Shown one piece after another: positions 13,147 through 24,414 of a stretch of 64,000 bases of DNA. Position 1 is the first letter of the stretch. Every line of letters begins with the position of its first letter. This DNA is from Bigelowiella natans CCMP2755. Taxonomy: Eukaryota > Cercozoa > Chlorarachniophyceae. The notes beneath the pieces were generated by a model that did no database searches, was not told the DNA's origin, and saw only the letters and a list, made by a program, of their open reading frames with translations. The translations under genes were made by a program, and so were the position numbers. The DNA lies in contig ADNK01003121.1 in NCBI GenBank assembly GCA_000320545.1, forward strand, positions 20,062-84,061, written 5' to 3'.

Positions 13147-14068
13147 CTACATCATCACGCAGCACTGACTTTTTACTGGTGTGTCAATGATGTCGTCTGC
13201 TATTTTTTTATCCACAGCAATAGGGGCGACTTGATCTCCAACAGATGCTTTTACATACCTGTCGTCTTTTAATTGGCTGAATCCCTCTCTACTCACCCAG
13301 AACCATGTTTCCTGAGTTTTGTCCCAAACAACAACAATGTTGCCTTTTTCCCGTTCCTCGTTGAGTTCATCAATCCGTTGTTCTAAGATTTTGGCGATGC
13401 GGTAGTAGCCCTGTTTCCTGACCTCTGCTTCTTCCTTATCTTCTAACTTAGTTCTAATATTCTTGCCTTCGGTTGTGTCCGTTTCCATGGCCTTCATATC
13501 TTTCTCCATTCTCCCGAGCATCTCCGCCAAGTCTTTATAGTCTTCAGCTGTGCCGCCAAAGTCATCTGGGATGATTCTCACAAGTGTGTTCATTCCTGCG
13601 ATCTCAGCTCCTATCTTAGCGAGGAGGACAACGTAACTCATGTACTTTAGCACAGGAGCAATGGCAGCCAGTGTTTCCCCCGGAAACCCCACAGTCGTCT
13701 TGTGCAACACACGCCGTTGAGCACCTTTGATAAGCATCGGCGTTTCATCTAGTATATAGACAGTGTATCTCCTCACCAGATCCATCTTCTCACCGGCCTT
13801 CTTCACACACCATTTTAATTTTCCCAAGATCCCATTCCATTCTTCGCTCCAGTCGTCACCAGGTACAATGAGCACGCTGCGTGGGGTTTTGCGAGCCTGG
13901 TCTCCAACGTCATCAGACACCATCACAATCAGCTTGGCGAGTTTGTTGTAGTGGTCCTGAGCATCCTTTTTAAGGCGCTGTTCCAGGTCTTTGATTGCCG
14001 TTTTCAGCTCTTTCACTCCCCCTATTATGTTTTCCTGGCCCGCTTTGCTTTGATGTACTGATATCAGG
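13147..14068 (-). CDS. Protein with C-terminal CaaX prenylation motif (3' exon, 5' end unresolved)
   Basis: One long open exon reads from an acceptor at 14068 to a stop at 13147, about 300 residues. It has no early in-frame ATG; the first possible GTG is not a credible start, so at least one 5' exon is missing, somewhere between 14.1 and 14.9 kb. The chain begins with a charged coiled-coil-like helix (TAIKDLEQRLKKDAQDHYNK). A mixed segment with VYILDETPML and a hydrophobic stretch LAAIAPVLKYMSYVVLLAKI follow, then more acidic helices, and it ends in CCVMM. The last four residues fit a CaaX box and the preceding Cys could be palmitoylated, so a membrane-anchored protein is likely. The pattern with a conserved 'AAIAPVLK...L' helix followed by an AG turn resembles C-terminal regions of some protist LRR/STAND-type proteins. 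That resemblance is weak and I assign no family. A 0.9-kb exon is unusually long here. Confidence 0.7.
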
Positions 14069-14889
14069 CTGTCAAAGTTTGCGGGAGCGGAATCAAGTCA
14101 AAGTTGTAGTATATTGCATGCGGGGGGTTGCTGGTGACGATAATGCTGAGAGAGGTAGAGCGACATTCGAAATAAGAGTGAAGAAGTGGTTTTAGCCATC
14201 CTAAAGAGTAATCCCCACATGCAGCGTGCATGATAAGCATGTTATGATTGTCTAGATGTTGCATGTCGTATATATCACCATCCGCAATACTTCACATGGT
14301 GGCATTTATTAGCAGTCATACATGTAAGTAGCATGAGCCTGCTAAAGCAAAATCTAGAAAATGCTGATACGGATCGAATATATCTAAAACTCAATTAATT
14401 GATACGAGTAACTTAGATATAATAATGTTTGTAGTGCTTGCAGCGCGGCAGAGGCATGATAGCGTGAGGGGCAATGCCAGGCGTTTATGTATGGTCAATC
14501 CCCTGCTGCTTTGGACTTTGCTAGTTTGGATGTACACACACGTACGTATCTTTATCTTTAAACATTATGCTAGCATGACTAACCGCAGCGAATGTACGCA
14601 TGCCGGCGACCAAAGGCAAAGAAACATGATGCAACAGTGATTGTCATGTAGAACATGCTAGCAGCATGCCTACTACACTCATTCGCATATGCACCACAAT
14701 AATCCGCCAGACTAGCAGAGCTAGCTAGCCAGCATCGAATGTGCACGACCGCCATGCAGCAGTGGCAACATCCAGCGCTAGCCATGTTTAGATGTTGTTA
14801 GACGTTTCTTGCGTGATTGCAAATTGAACTGGTTAACCAATACATTTCTTGCAATGATGGCCATGATGATGGTCGTGCGATAACTGAAA

Positions 14890-15804
14890 CTACTCGTCAT
14901 GCATTGCTTGCGAACAGCCTCCATTTCCAGCCGGGACACAGGCACAAAGGCGATGACGATTTTGATTTTGCATTGGTATTTGGTCACATTTAAAAGTGCT
15001 GAACAACCTATTTGCTGCTGTGCCAGAACACTGGAGAGATGTCGATGTTTTGCTCCCGAGCACTTGAGGAACCGCCCCTCCAGTTCCAAAGTTGGTGCTA
15101 TAACTGCTACAACTATTTGCACAAAAATATAGAACCATTTCCAAACATCGGTTTGATATGAGATTGCAGCGTTACAATCTAATTTTTTATAGAAAAAGAC
15201 TGCTAGAATTCTCTCCAACTTTGGCTCACAATTAGGCAAACTTTCGAACGTGAAAAATACGAATTAACATCCAATCTCTCTCGCAATATCATCCAAGTAG
15301 ACCTTGGCCATCCAAGACTATTCAGAACTTGATTCATTTCAGCTAGTGTATCAACTTGTGGGTTGAGGAGATGTAGAGCTTCCTCCGTGCATCTATAATC
15401 AATCTTTTCACAAGCTGTCTTACAAGTGTCGTCAGCATCGGCAACGTGCCATCGCGGATGGCAAGAGCAGGTCTGTTATCAAGCATACCAAACAATTATT
15501 CAATCGATTCCTCATCTCATTTCGAAAGAAAAAATCCCTTGGCAACATACCCGTTTGGTTATAGGATGCGAAGAGCACGTCTCGCCTTTGTACTCGAAGT
15601 TGACCTGAAGGGTTACGTAGTCGACGAAGCAACAGGAATCATCCGCCACGGTTCCAAATGTATTGTGAAACTCGATGCTTGCAGTCGGGCCAGAGGCGGT
15701 GAAGGTCACCGACTTCGCCAGAAATTCAGTATCGCTGGGAGTTCCAGTGAAGAGAGTGCTTCCTGCGGATGAATACAAATCATAAGTGTGAGCTTATAGA
15801 TTCT

Positions 15805-15846
<42 letters not shown>

Positions 15847-17137
15847 GTTTGTGTTCGAGTTGACGAAATACTTCATGTGGAATTTATTTATATCTCTCCA
15901 TCTCAATCCCCAAATCCTAATATTGTCTCAATATTATGGGTGAGCAGACCTCCAACTTTGACTGAGAGTGTACATTTAGGAAAACTTGGACGCGTCGCGT
16001 AAAGAAATGAGATCTTATACGACATTCCTGGCGTGACTGAAACAGTCTGCTTTGCAAATGCACCAAATTTCTTCAAACCCATATACTGGTTTCCAGAATA
16101 GGAATTTAGTCCGCCGTAGGAAGGATTGTTTTGTGGAATTAAGCGCGTTTCTTGGGTTGTCCAGCTATTTGGTGAAGCGGACATGTGGGAAGTCACAGCT
16201 GGATATTCGAATCCACCATTAAGAAGCGGCAGAAACGATTCAAAGTGGTCAGCGCTTGAGCCAGGAAACGATACGGGGCTGAATACTGGAGTGCTTGGAC
16301 CGCTTGCTCGTTCGTTCGCGCTCTATCAAACATGAACATGATGACTTAGTTTATTATAGAAGGAATTTCACAGTAGAACCATAGAAGTAGCTGCGTGGCT
16401 ACTACGTTGCGAGTATGCATATGCTTGCGAGCCTTTTCTCTGAGCGCGGCAGAGCAACAACGTACCGATGCTGTCAGGTAGACATTGTTATAATTTCCAC
16501 ACAGCGCCTTTATCGTCACCGCTCCCGAACCCGCACTAGGTGACATCTGAAACGACACACGACCCATCATCGAAAATTTCTTATTCGTAACTGAAGTACG
16601 AGATGGGCATACCCAAGTGTATTGCTGCGTTGTCACTTTGGAGTCCATACTTCTGCAAGTTGGGGACGAGCTTGATCCCCCAGAAGTAAGAGTACCAGCG
16701 GATACCACCTTGAGTAAGGACGAATAAGATGTTGTCAGAAACCACAGTGCTTCCTCTGAAGACACACACGGGAAACAACGAGCTTACGAGCTTGTTCGCA
16801 AGTTGGAGACCGCCGTGTTGTACTGTGATAGTGTAGCTGGTAGAGGTGGAGTACTCAGTAGGAATGCCACTCATCGAACACTTCGTTGCATCTTCCTGCA
16901 ATTAGAGTGAACTTAGATTTACGATCCTCCTAGGCAGAATTATAGACACGACGTAATAATGTGACACGACGTAATATTATGTCTATTATCGGAACTCACC
17001 TCCAAAGCTGCTGCATTCATATGTCCAAAGCTCTTGCCCCTAAACCAACCGGCTGCATTGCAGTCGTATCTTGACGGCCGAGCCTCAGCGCCACTCAGAA
17101 AGACGAAGCAGAGGATGGACTGCAGCGCTGCAGCCAT
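14890..17137 (-). CDS. Secreted multidomain protein: signal peptide, beta-sandwich modules, Cys-rich C-terminal domain
   Basis: Eight exons join fully in phase: 17137-17000, 16895-16811, 16755-16466, 16322-15950, 15762-15551, 15472-15303, 15240-15220 and 15112-14890, giving about 503 residues. The ATG at 17137 sits in GCCATGG and opens a classical signal peptide (AALQSILCFVFLSGAEA). Residues ~47-175 form a Cys-containing beta-rich module (YTITVQHG, YTWVCPS, FQMSPSAGSGAVTIKALCGN) that resembles Reeler/temptin-like sandwiches. Residues ~195-370 read like a DUF642/CBM-like jelly roll (LNGGFEYPAV, GNQYMGLKKFG, FAKQTVSVTPGMSYKISFLY, VDYVTLQV). The C-terminus has regular cysteines (CSCHP, DTCKTACEKIDYRC, NCEPNC, RLCACVP), matching the Cys-rich tails seen on secreted glycan-related proteins of algae and other protists. 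Role inferred: extracellular carbohydrate binding or adhesion. No catalytic motif was seen. The 21-nt exon 7 is the least certain part. Confidence 0.8.
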
Positions 17138-17300
17138 GGCTGGGGTTCCCACGATGCGATTATCTTCTGCGACTTGTGATTTCCTTGTCGCAGTTAATTC
17201 ATGCACTGCCAAATTTACACTGGGATGATGTACAGGTGCTCGTTATTGCCAGAGATTCACATTTCTCTTGCCTTGTCTCTGCAGTTACAGCACGGTACTT

Positions 17301-17588
17301 TTAAGTCGATCGGAGAGTAGATTCGAGTCTCAGGAGAGACTCCCAAAAGTCGGCTTGCAGCTTGCCGCTGCCTTCAGCCAAATGCCTCTGCAAGTCGTCA
17401 AAATTTTCTCTTTCCTCTGAGGCAGATGGAGGCGAAACAAGCCCTTCATTTTCCTTGGTGGCCTTGTTGATTCGGGAGGAAGTGAATCGAATGGTTTGGC
17501 ACTTTTGATGACCTGCCTGTCTAGCTGTGTCAGCTGACAAGCCAGCGGGTTTTTGTTTCACAGAATCACTCCATCCATTCTGTGGCAT
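17301..17588 (-). CDS. Small hypothetical protein, 95 residues
   Basis: An uninterrupted frame runs from an ATG at 17588 to a stop at 17301. It is Ser/Lys/Gln-rich at the N-terminus and ends in an amphipathic helix (DDLQRHLAEGSGKLQADFWE). It lies 160 bp upstream of the signal-peptide ATG of the secreted-protein gene, on the same strand. It could be an independent small gene or a 5' exon of something else. There is no motif or transmembrane segment. The opposite frames are less protein-like. Confidence is limited because a 95-codon ORF can occur by chance at this base composition. Confidence 0.35.
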   Translation of the reverse strand: MPQNGWSDSVKQKPAGLSADTARQAGHQKCQTIRFTSSRINKATKENEGLVSPPSASEERENFDDLQRHLAEGSGKLQADFWESLLRLESTLRST

Positions 17589-17599
17589 TCATTCATGCA

Positions 17600-18490
17600 T
17601 TCTCAACTGCCACCATGGAAACGCTTCAATTCATCATTCATGTGATCGCACACGCCACGCAGGACCACCAGAAGTGAGTTTGCGCATGCTCGCGAATGTC
17701 CATGCGGATGTAGATGTACTCGCTTATGCATTGCCGCGCGCATGCAACACGCACAGTCCAGCTAGAGAATGCACAATTGTTATACATATTGTAGGACGTT
17801 GATGTTGTTCAAAATCGAGATTTCAATAATCATCAGCTGCAGTTACGGCAGTGATGACAACGTCTAGAACATCTTGTGCGTTTTGCGCAAGGCTTATAGG
17901 CTAGTAGGGCGCCATTGACATTAATCACTGCGTGCATGCATCCATCCAACGGCCAACGTGAGTAGATCCACAGCTTAGGTGAGAGCATACTGTGCGAATT
18001 TGCTCATAATAAGGTCACAAACCTGGCTTTCATCATATACTCATACTAAGCTATCCTTCAGCAATATCGCCGCACAAAGGCATCTTCAATTCTCCATTGT
18101 AACTGGTAGCCCCAGCTCCCCGCTTGTGAACCTGTTTGGTTGTAACTTGAGCGGTAGTGGCGAAAATCTTAATGGTAAATCATGGTACTTCATAAAACGA
18201 AAGTTCATTATCATCGATTGCGAATCATTTATCGTGATCATAGTTACCGCTAGTGCCTTTGGGTCAATAATGGGAATATCCGTGCTTGCACTGGAAACAA
18301 AGACACAAGGGAAAATATGCGAACAATAAGAATTTACAAGTGAGAATGGTTAAAATTGGCTGCGAATATGATTACCTGAAAAGATTAATTTATTTAAAAT
18401 ATATATATCTATATAACTATCCCCTCACTAGTTCCTTCGAACTATTCCTCTATTGTTCCGTACGTCACTTAGACAAAGACAAATACATAT
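17600..18490. other. Gene-free spacer
   Basis: No convincing exon on either strand. The stretch is notable only for many ATGCAT/GCATGC words (around 17700-17960) and for being almost free of microsatellites. It lies between the small ORF at 17301-17588 and the last exon of the minus-strand gene ending at 18492. Confidence 0.5.
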
Positions 18491-18491
18491 A

Positions 18492-19352
18492 TTACGGGTA
18501 GCCGCCCCGAAGAACTCGAAAGTCTTGGTAACTGTCTCCAAAATTGTTGTCATTTTCATCATTCCGCCTCAGCCACAAAGAGGATGAGGATGAGGATGGA
18601 CCTACACAGAATCAAGGAAACATTCAATATAAGGCAGTGTGAGTTGGTTTATCGCTTTATCAAAATAACAGCGCTACTGTTGTCACTACAACTCCCTTCT
18701 ACTGCCCCCATTGTTTCTTCTTCTCCTACTACAGCTCTTCATCAATAGTTGTACCGTTATTGTTCTTCCTTGCCTTCTTCATATATTTCCTCCCTTCTGT
18801 GCACGTACGCATAAATTACAAAACATTAGTAAATAAGCTTCGGAGAGTGATCAAGGTTTCTGCTATGATCAATGCCCTTCATTCATGCAGAAAGGGAAGA
18901 AAAAAACACCGAGATGGAATTATTACTTTTGCACGCAAGCAACTGGCTGCTGCTACTGCCATCGCCAATAGTCACCCGAGAAGATGATGAAGGGGAGCAG
19001 CAAGAGCACAATGACAGGTACTTTCCGCAGACAATCTGTGGAAAATATCACAGAGAGGAGCAAGCGGGGGGAGGGGGAGGGAGGAGGAATCAGAACTGAA
19101 ATACACATTTGAGGTTGTTGGTTTCCTCCTACCAGTAATAAGCACACGAGCAAGACCATTCGAATGGTTAGATCTTGATAATTCTCATCTAAGCACTCGA
19201 CTAGAATGAAGTAACAGCAGGGGAGGAAGCGGCAATAGCAGCAGTGGAGAAGAAACACATTTATCTGTTAGAATGTGACTACTACTACGACTGTGGAACA
19301 ATTGAAATAGGATGTGGCGGCATGGTAATAAGGATGATGATGATGATGATAG

Positions 19353-19386
<34 letters not shown>

Positions 19387-19954
19387 AACCTAGAGCTGCA
19401 CATGCAAGCCCGAAGAAAAAACCGGCGACAACTTCTTGTGATCGGTGCCCTGATGAATAATACGTATGATGGAAGGCATTGATTCGTAAACGACCATCAG
19501 ACAGATAAATAAATCAATAAACAATTGGTAATATCATTCTGTATGGTGTTTAGTCCTGCCAACAACACCTCTGCTTTGTTCAACAATACGATGATGGCAA
19601 ATAAAGATTAAAGAGCTCGAATCTTCGTTATTGGCTATAATTTGAAGATCTTCTTAGGGCATTAAATACCACCCATCCCACCCCCTTCTTCCTTATATTA
19701 TAAATCAAATTCTCATTACCAAGTTTTTCTTTCAGAGGGGACTGCCGCAAATTTTCGAACATCTAAACATGAACATAATGAACAACAATGGGAGGGGGAA
19801 GCGAAGCGTAAAAGTCGATGCCACCACCCCCTCCTCCCCCCTTCACTCCCCATTCCCCTTTCATCGAAGCAAGTAAGGATGCATTACTCTCATTGTATTC
19901 GTGCTTGTTGCCCGTCGTAGGCCGGCATTCTCCATCCTCACCACCTGTGCGTGT

Positions 19955-19994
<40 letters not shown>

Positions 19995-21740
19995 TGTATG
20001 TTCATAGTGCGGAGACAAAAAATCATCGACAATTTTTCGTGGTAAGAAGTCATGACTTTTACGATCGCCGTCATTACGACTATTCCCTGCTGCATGCTAC
20101 TGGAGTCGTAGCTTCCAACAACAATCTCTCATTATAGCAGTCCCCATCCCCCCCCCCCACTCACAACACCTCTGCTACTACACTCCAAATACTACCGCAT
20201 TGATAAATCTTGCATGTCGTGACGCCGCCCACCGTACTCCCATTGCGTCGTGTGCTTTTCATGACGTGAAAACAAAACGTAACTACACGCATAATTCGCT
20301 CGTGTTTAGGTGTAAAACCACCCCAACAAGGCAAATATCGGCTAAATACGGTATATCCATTGAGCACAAACAAGGAGGGTGGTGGTACTACCGATTACAA
20401 GGGTAATAATGGCGGCTAGACCGAAAAGATAGCTGTCGAATCCGTGATGTAGCCCTATTGTCATCACCTGGATGGTGTGTACGTTGTCTTCAAGAGGAGG
20501 AGGAATAGGAGGGGTATGATGATAAACTATCACTGATTCTATAAGAACTAGCACTACTGCCCTAATCTACTACTTAAAACATACCACAGCGCTACAGCAT
20601 GATGTGTGAGAGCTTGGCATGCCTCCCGCCTTGAAGATAATTAGATTAAGTGGGTTATTACACTTGATGACATTCTGGTGAAGGGGTGTTAATATAAATT
20701 GCCGCCTTCTTTACCTCTCCTACTCTCCAGCACTCCCAAGAAACACGTCTCAAATAAATCCAAGACAGCAAAGAATGCATGGGTGCCTTTACCACCTACT
20801 CAGCAGGTAAATTTTATGTTAATAGCCTAATATCATTGAGAAGTGTCGCAGCAAACGCCGTCCATGTTACTACATAAACCGTGCTATGTGAGTACTACGG
20901 TACAAAGACAATAGCTGCTGCTTCGACTCACTTACTTGGGTGAGTAAGCATGTCGTCAACCCCACTATGAGGACTCTATTGTTGATCAACACCCACAGAT
21001 CTGATAGCAAATCACGATGCTGTTTTGACTGGCTACCCCCATTCGCACCAAAGTGCTGCTGCTTCTGCTGCCGTTGCGTCTGGGATGATGATGATGTCGG
21101 CGATGATGATAACGATGAATCGTTGCTAAATGCTTTTGACGATAGAACTTCGCGCAAAAAGAATGGAGCGCCCAGCATGGATTTTGACAGAGCGTCTCCT
21201 TGTGTGAGAGGGGTAGGAAGTTGACGAAGATGGCTCCCCGTCAGAATGTTGTTGCTTATCATTATCGAAGACAATCCCAACATAGCCTGGAAGAAGAAGG
21301 AGAAGGAATAAAGAAACGGAAAAATAGGTTGAATACTCAAATGATCATGACAATATGGAAATCTAAATGTCGGTGTCAAAAGAGATGGAGATGTAGTTAT
21401 TACCACCAAGATAACAACAGAGCAGCCAAATATAAAACGGGGGTTGTCTGTTCTACATTTCCCGGTAGGAGCATCCTCTGCTATCGGAGTTTGGAGACCT
21501 ACTTCGTCGCAATACCCATCAAGTAGACTGTTGCTTCTGTCCCGAAGAAGGGGCCGATACAGAATAATTGTACTGCGAATATCCGTTGAATAATAGCCCA
21601 TTTTGCCTGATGGTCGTTCCCTGTTGCAGTTAAGAGTGATACCAAGAATGAAAAATGTATCGCACGGAGGCTGTAGAAAGTGTGACGATTACCTTCAAGG
21701 GCTAGTTTGTAGCCGGGAGAAAAGGGCAGCTGGTGCACAA
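18492..21740 (-). CDS. Probable multi-pass membrane protein (possibly a major-facilitator transporter), exon structure unresolved
   Basis: Several minus-strand segments look strongly coding. (1) 21740-21696, PFSPGYKLALEG, with a GTAATC donor. (2) 21620-21503, with hydrophobic WAIIQRIFAVQLFCIGPFFG then TVYLMGIAT. (3) 21286-20936, with LREVLSSKAF, a Ser/Gln-rich loop, and DLWVLINNRVLIVGLTTCLL before a GTAAGT donor. (4) About 20470-20345, with HHGFDSYLFGLAAIITLVIG. (5) A terminal exon, 18601-18492, with NNFGDSYQDFRVLRGGYP and stop. Alternating hydrophobic stretches and a long central polar loop suit a transporter such as Spinster-like MFS proteins, but no diagnostic motif was found. The segment 2/3 join is not in phase with the obvious acceptor at 21286; a downstream acceptor near 21250 would work. 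The order and number of exons between 20900 and 18600 are unknown. (TG)n at 19961-19993 and (GAT)n at 19337-19386 lie in introns. Confidence 0.4.
19335..19386. repeat. (GAT)n microsatellite
   Basis: ATG/GAT repeats with one interruption, inside the region of the minus-strand membrane-protein gene. Confidence 0.95.
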
Positions 21741-21834
21741 ACTAACACCTATTTTCATCATCGTTGTTTTTGCAATAGTGAAACCATCGAGAGTGCGAGC
21801 AAAAGGTGACGGCGAACAAGATTTTTGCGTGCAT

Positions 21835-22741
21835 TATGCATGCTTCTTACACAAGAGCTTGTAGCTAGCCTCACCTACAACGTGCTCGCTTGGCAGCCAT
21901 ACCGGGACATCCTTTCTCTTGGCCAAGAGCACACCCCCACTAGAGGTTTTGGTTTGTGCAAAGAAAGGCAGTTTCGATGCTGATCTTTAGGATGTTTTCG
22001 GTGCAACTTCATTTCAATATTTTATATTTATAAATAAATATACTTTATCCTCTTCGTTCGGAAAGAAGCTTAACAAAATTCCTCGGTAAAACTACCTAAT
22101 ATTTAGATCATAGTCATATGAGTATGGAATTACCTATAGAGCCTTCCGATTGGTGCATGAACTTAGACGATTTTATCCCTGTTAATGAATGATGTTGAAG
22201 TCGTCAATAATGATCATCCTTTATTTTACTTCTCGAAAGCATTCCTCAAGAGCGTAAAGCAAGCATTAACTCTTAAAACCCCCTTCTTCTCGCCGATGAA
22301 AATGTCGACGTCGAGGGGGGGTCTAAAATAGTCTAAAATGTAGGGGTTAGTTCCAATGAGACTTCCTAGGACTTCGTATATTTTTCAGATTATATTTTTC
22401 GATACTCCACAAATATTAATTGTGAAATTGTCCAAGCGTCAATGAATATTCACATTCTTTATTCTTTTTATATTATTTTTAAATATTCTTCGATTAAAAA
22501 TTTCTAATCCCAATATTTGAAAAAGTGCAACATGTGAACAGCACTTGTTTTAACAGGCCTAGTGCTCCGATTTGACCAGTACGACATCTGTATTTGGAGG
22601 ACGTACAAGAAATTCAGGTCCCAAAAACGGGAAAAGAATGCAGTGATTGGCATAGTTGTTCGCTGTAGTCTTGGGCCGTCGAGCGGAAACTAGGTTCGCT
22701 ATAACGACAACAACTCTAAGTCTGACCCGCTGTTGGTGCAT
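21835..22741 (-). CDS. Possible small two-exon gene, unidentified
   Basis: Two minus-strand segments are coding-like. One starts with ATG at 22741 and contains NNYANHCILFPFLGPEFLVR and PPNTDVVL, ending near a GTCAAA donor at about 22575. The other, roughly 21985-21835, contains GGVLLAKRKDVPVWLPSEHV and closes LCKKHA-stop. The AT-rich 22000-22540 stretch between them would be an intron. The phases were not reconciled, so they may belong to different genes. If real, the gene would be divergent from the cap-methyltransferase gene with about 150 bp between start codons. No domain is recognised. Confidence 0.25.
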
Positions 22742-22849
22742 AGGGATACAGATGTTTTCGGGGTAGAAAAGTCCAAAAAAGGAAAGAATGGGAACATGCT
22801 AAAGTTCTTAGCATGTTTCAGGTCAGGAAATATTTAATCCTAGAAGGAG

Positions 22850-23345
22850 CAAGCGGCGATCAGGACGAAAGCTCCTCCAGCAGCCACGGGAGGAATGCAG
22901 GGGGGCAATGACGACAAAAGTAGCGCTCAAACTAGTCAAAGAGAGAAAGTTAGGGAAAGCAAACGAAGGTTTGTTGATAGGTTATGAAAAATATGTTCGT
23001 GAATGATATCTCCACGTTGCAGCTCGGAAAGCAAGATGACCGAGGAGGATTCCAGCACTCATAATGACAACGGAGACTCCAACCCTGAGCATGGGAGTGG
23101 ATATCACAAAAATGCTGATCAAAACAGTGATGAGTATGGCTACAATCCAAAGAGTGAGGAAACGGCCCCTCCGGTAACCATAAACAAGAAAGGAACGAAG
23201 AGGCAATGGAGCAATGGCGACGAAAGTAGTGCGCAAGCTCAATCTAGCCGAAGGAAGAAAGTTCGGAAGGACGAACCAAGGTTTCTCGATGTGATATAAT
23301 AACATGCTTGTGAGTTGACAATTATACGATCTTACAGCAGCTCGG
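22850..23345 (+). repeat. Tandem duplication of an exon plus its intron in the cap-methyltransferase N-terminus
   Basis: Bases about 22855-23035 and 23175-23355 are related copies. The exon ends GGCAATGACGACAAAAGTAG... and AATGGCGACGAAAGTAG... align. Both carry SSAQ-like peptides followed by a basic stretch (QREKVRESKR and RRKKVRKDEPR), then a GTTTNTNGAT donor region, similar intron bodies, and an acceptor followed by CTCGGANAGCAA. The proteins read APPAATGGMQGGNDDKSSAQ and APPVTINKKGTKRQWSNGDE at equivalent places. It is an internal segmental duplication that lengthened the disordered acidic/basic N-terminus. Confidence 0.8.
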
Positions 23346-23761
23346 ACAGCAAAAAGGCTGAGGAAGTTGACTATGGAGAATCGTATGAACCAGAGTACGG
23401 GGGCGATTATAACAGCAATGACGACGATAAAAGCGGCGATTACGGCTATAACCCAAATGATAGTGAGTCTTGATATATAGAATGCTGGTAGTCTCTTTCA
23501 TTTCTGATGCCAAGCTGTAACGAAAGGTGGTGACTACAATGATGATGCGGGAGGTCCAGATTATGGCAACAATGATGGTGATGGTGGGGATGGTGGTGGA
23601 TATTACCCAGAAGCTGACTACGGAGACGCTCCTCCCACTCCACCTTCTCTCGATTCCCAGTCTGCTGCTGCTGCTTCAAATACCGATAATGCATGTCGTC
23701 ACATGATAAGGGGGACGGGGGAAAGTCAAAGGCTGAGAGAATGATGGCGAAAATGGGGTAG

Positions 23762-23800
<39 letters not shown>

Positions 23801-24377
23801 ATGCGTGTGCATACTATATCAGAATTTTGATTTTCCTCTTCGTTCGGAGAGACATTGTTCCGAAAAACATAATTTTCCAAAAAGGAACACACACACGCAC
23901 TCTCTTACACATTTGTTGCGCCCAGGTATAAAAGCGGTATGGGGCTTGGGCGTGCAGGTCAGGGAAGGCTGAACCCGGTTTTAGAGAGCACCCAAGTCTC
24001 GCGACAAGGCCTTGGCTTCGCAGCTGCTCGAGAGGTGATGATTGAAATTATATCTTGGGCAGAGGAGGGTGTGTTGTGAATTCATGTCCTTTGATGGAAA
24101 AGCCCTATCCCATTGCTTTAAGTTTTACATCTTTTGCCGCATACGATACCGACTAAATAACAGGAGATGAAAGAAGAGCTCGATGACTCACAGGATGCCG
24201 ACTTAGAGGTAGTAGTTGAGATCTATTTCATTTGTCCGACATTGCAATGACTGGCACACGCAATTGGAGTGTAGAAAGGAGAGATTATTGACTTGATAGC
24301 AATCATCAACTCTTGCACAGGTGAGTTGGTGATGGTGATGAATGTGGATGATGGCGATGATGATGATAATGAAAATG

Positions 24378-24414
<37 letters not shown>

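Noticed and set aside
19208-21224. A plus-strand gene chain (exons about 19208-19323, 19741-19873, 20009-20041, 20200-20402, 20733-20808, 20840-20887, 21000-21218) with several phase-compatible joins
   Set aside because: The same region carries hydrophobic, strongly protein-like minus-strand exons (for example 21286-20936 and 18601-18492). With permissive splice sites a phase-compatible chain can be made on the wrong strand, and the plus-strand product is mostly Cys/Asp/Lys low complexity.
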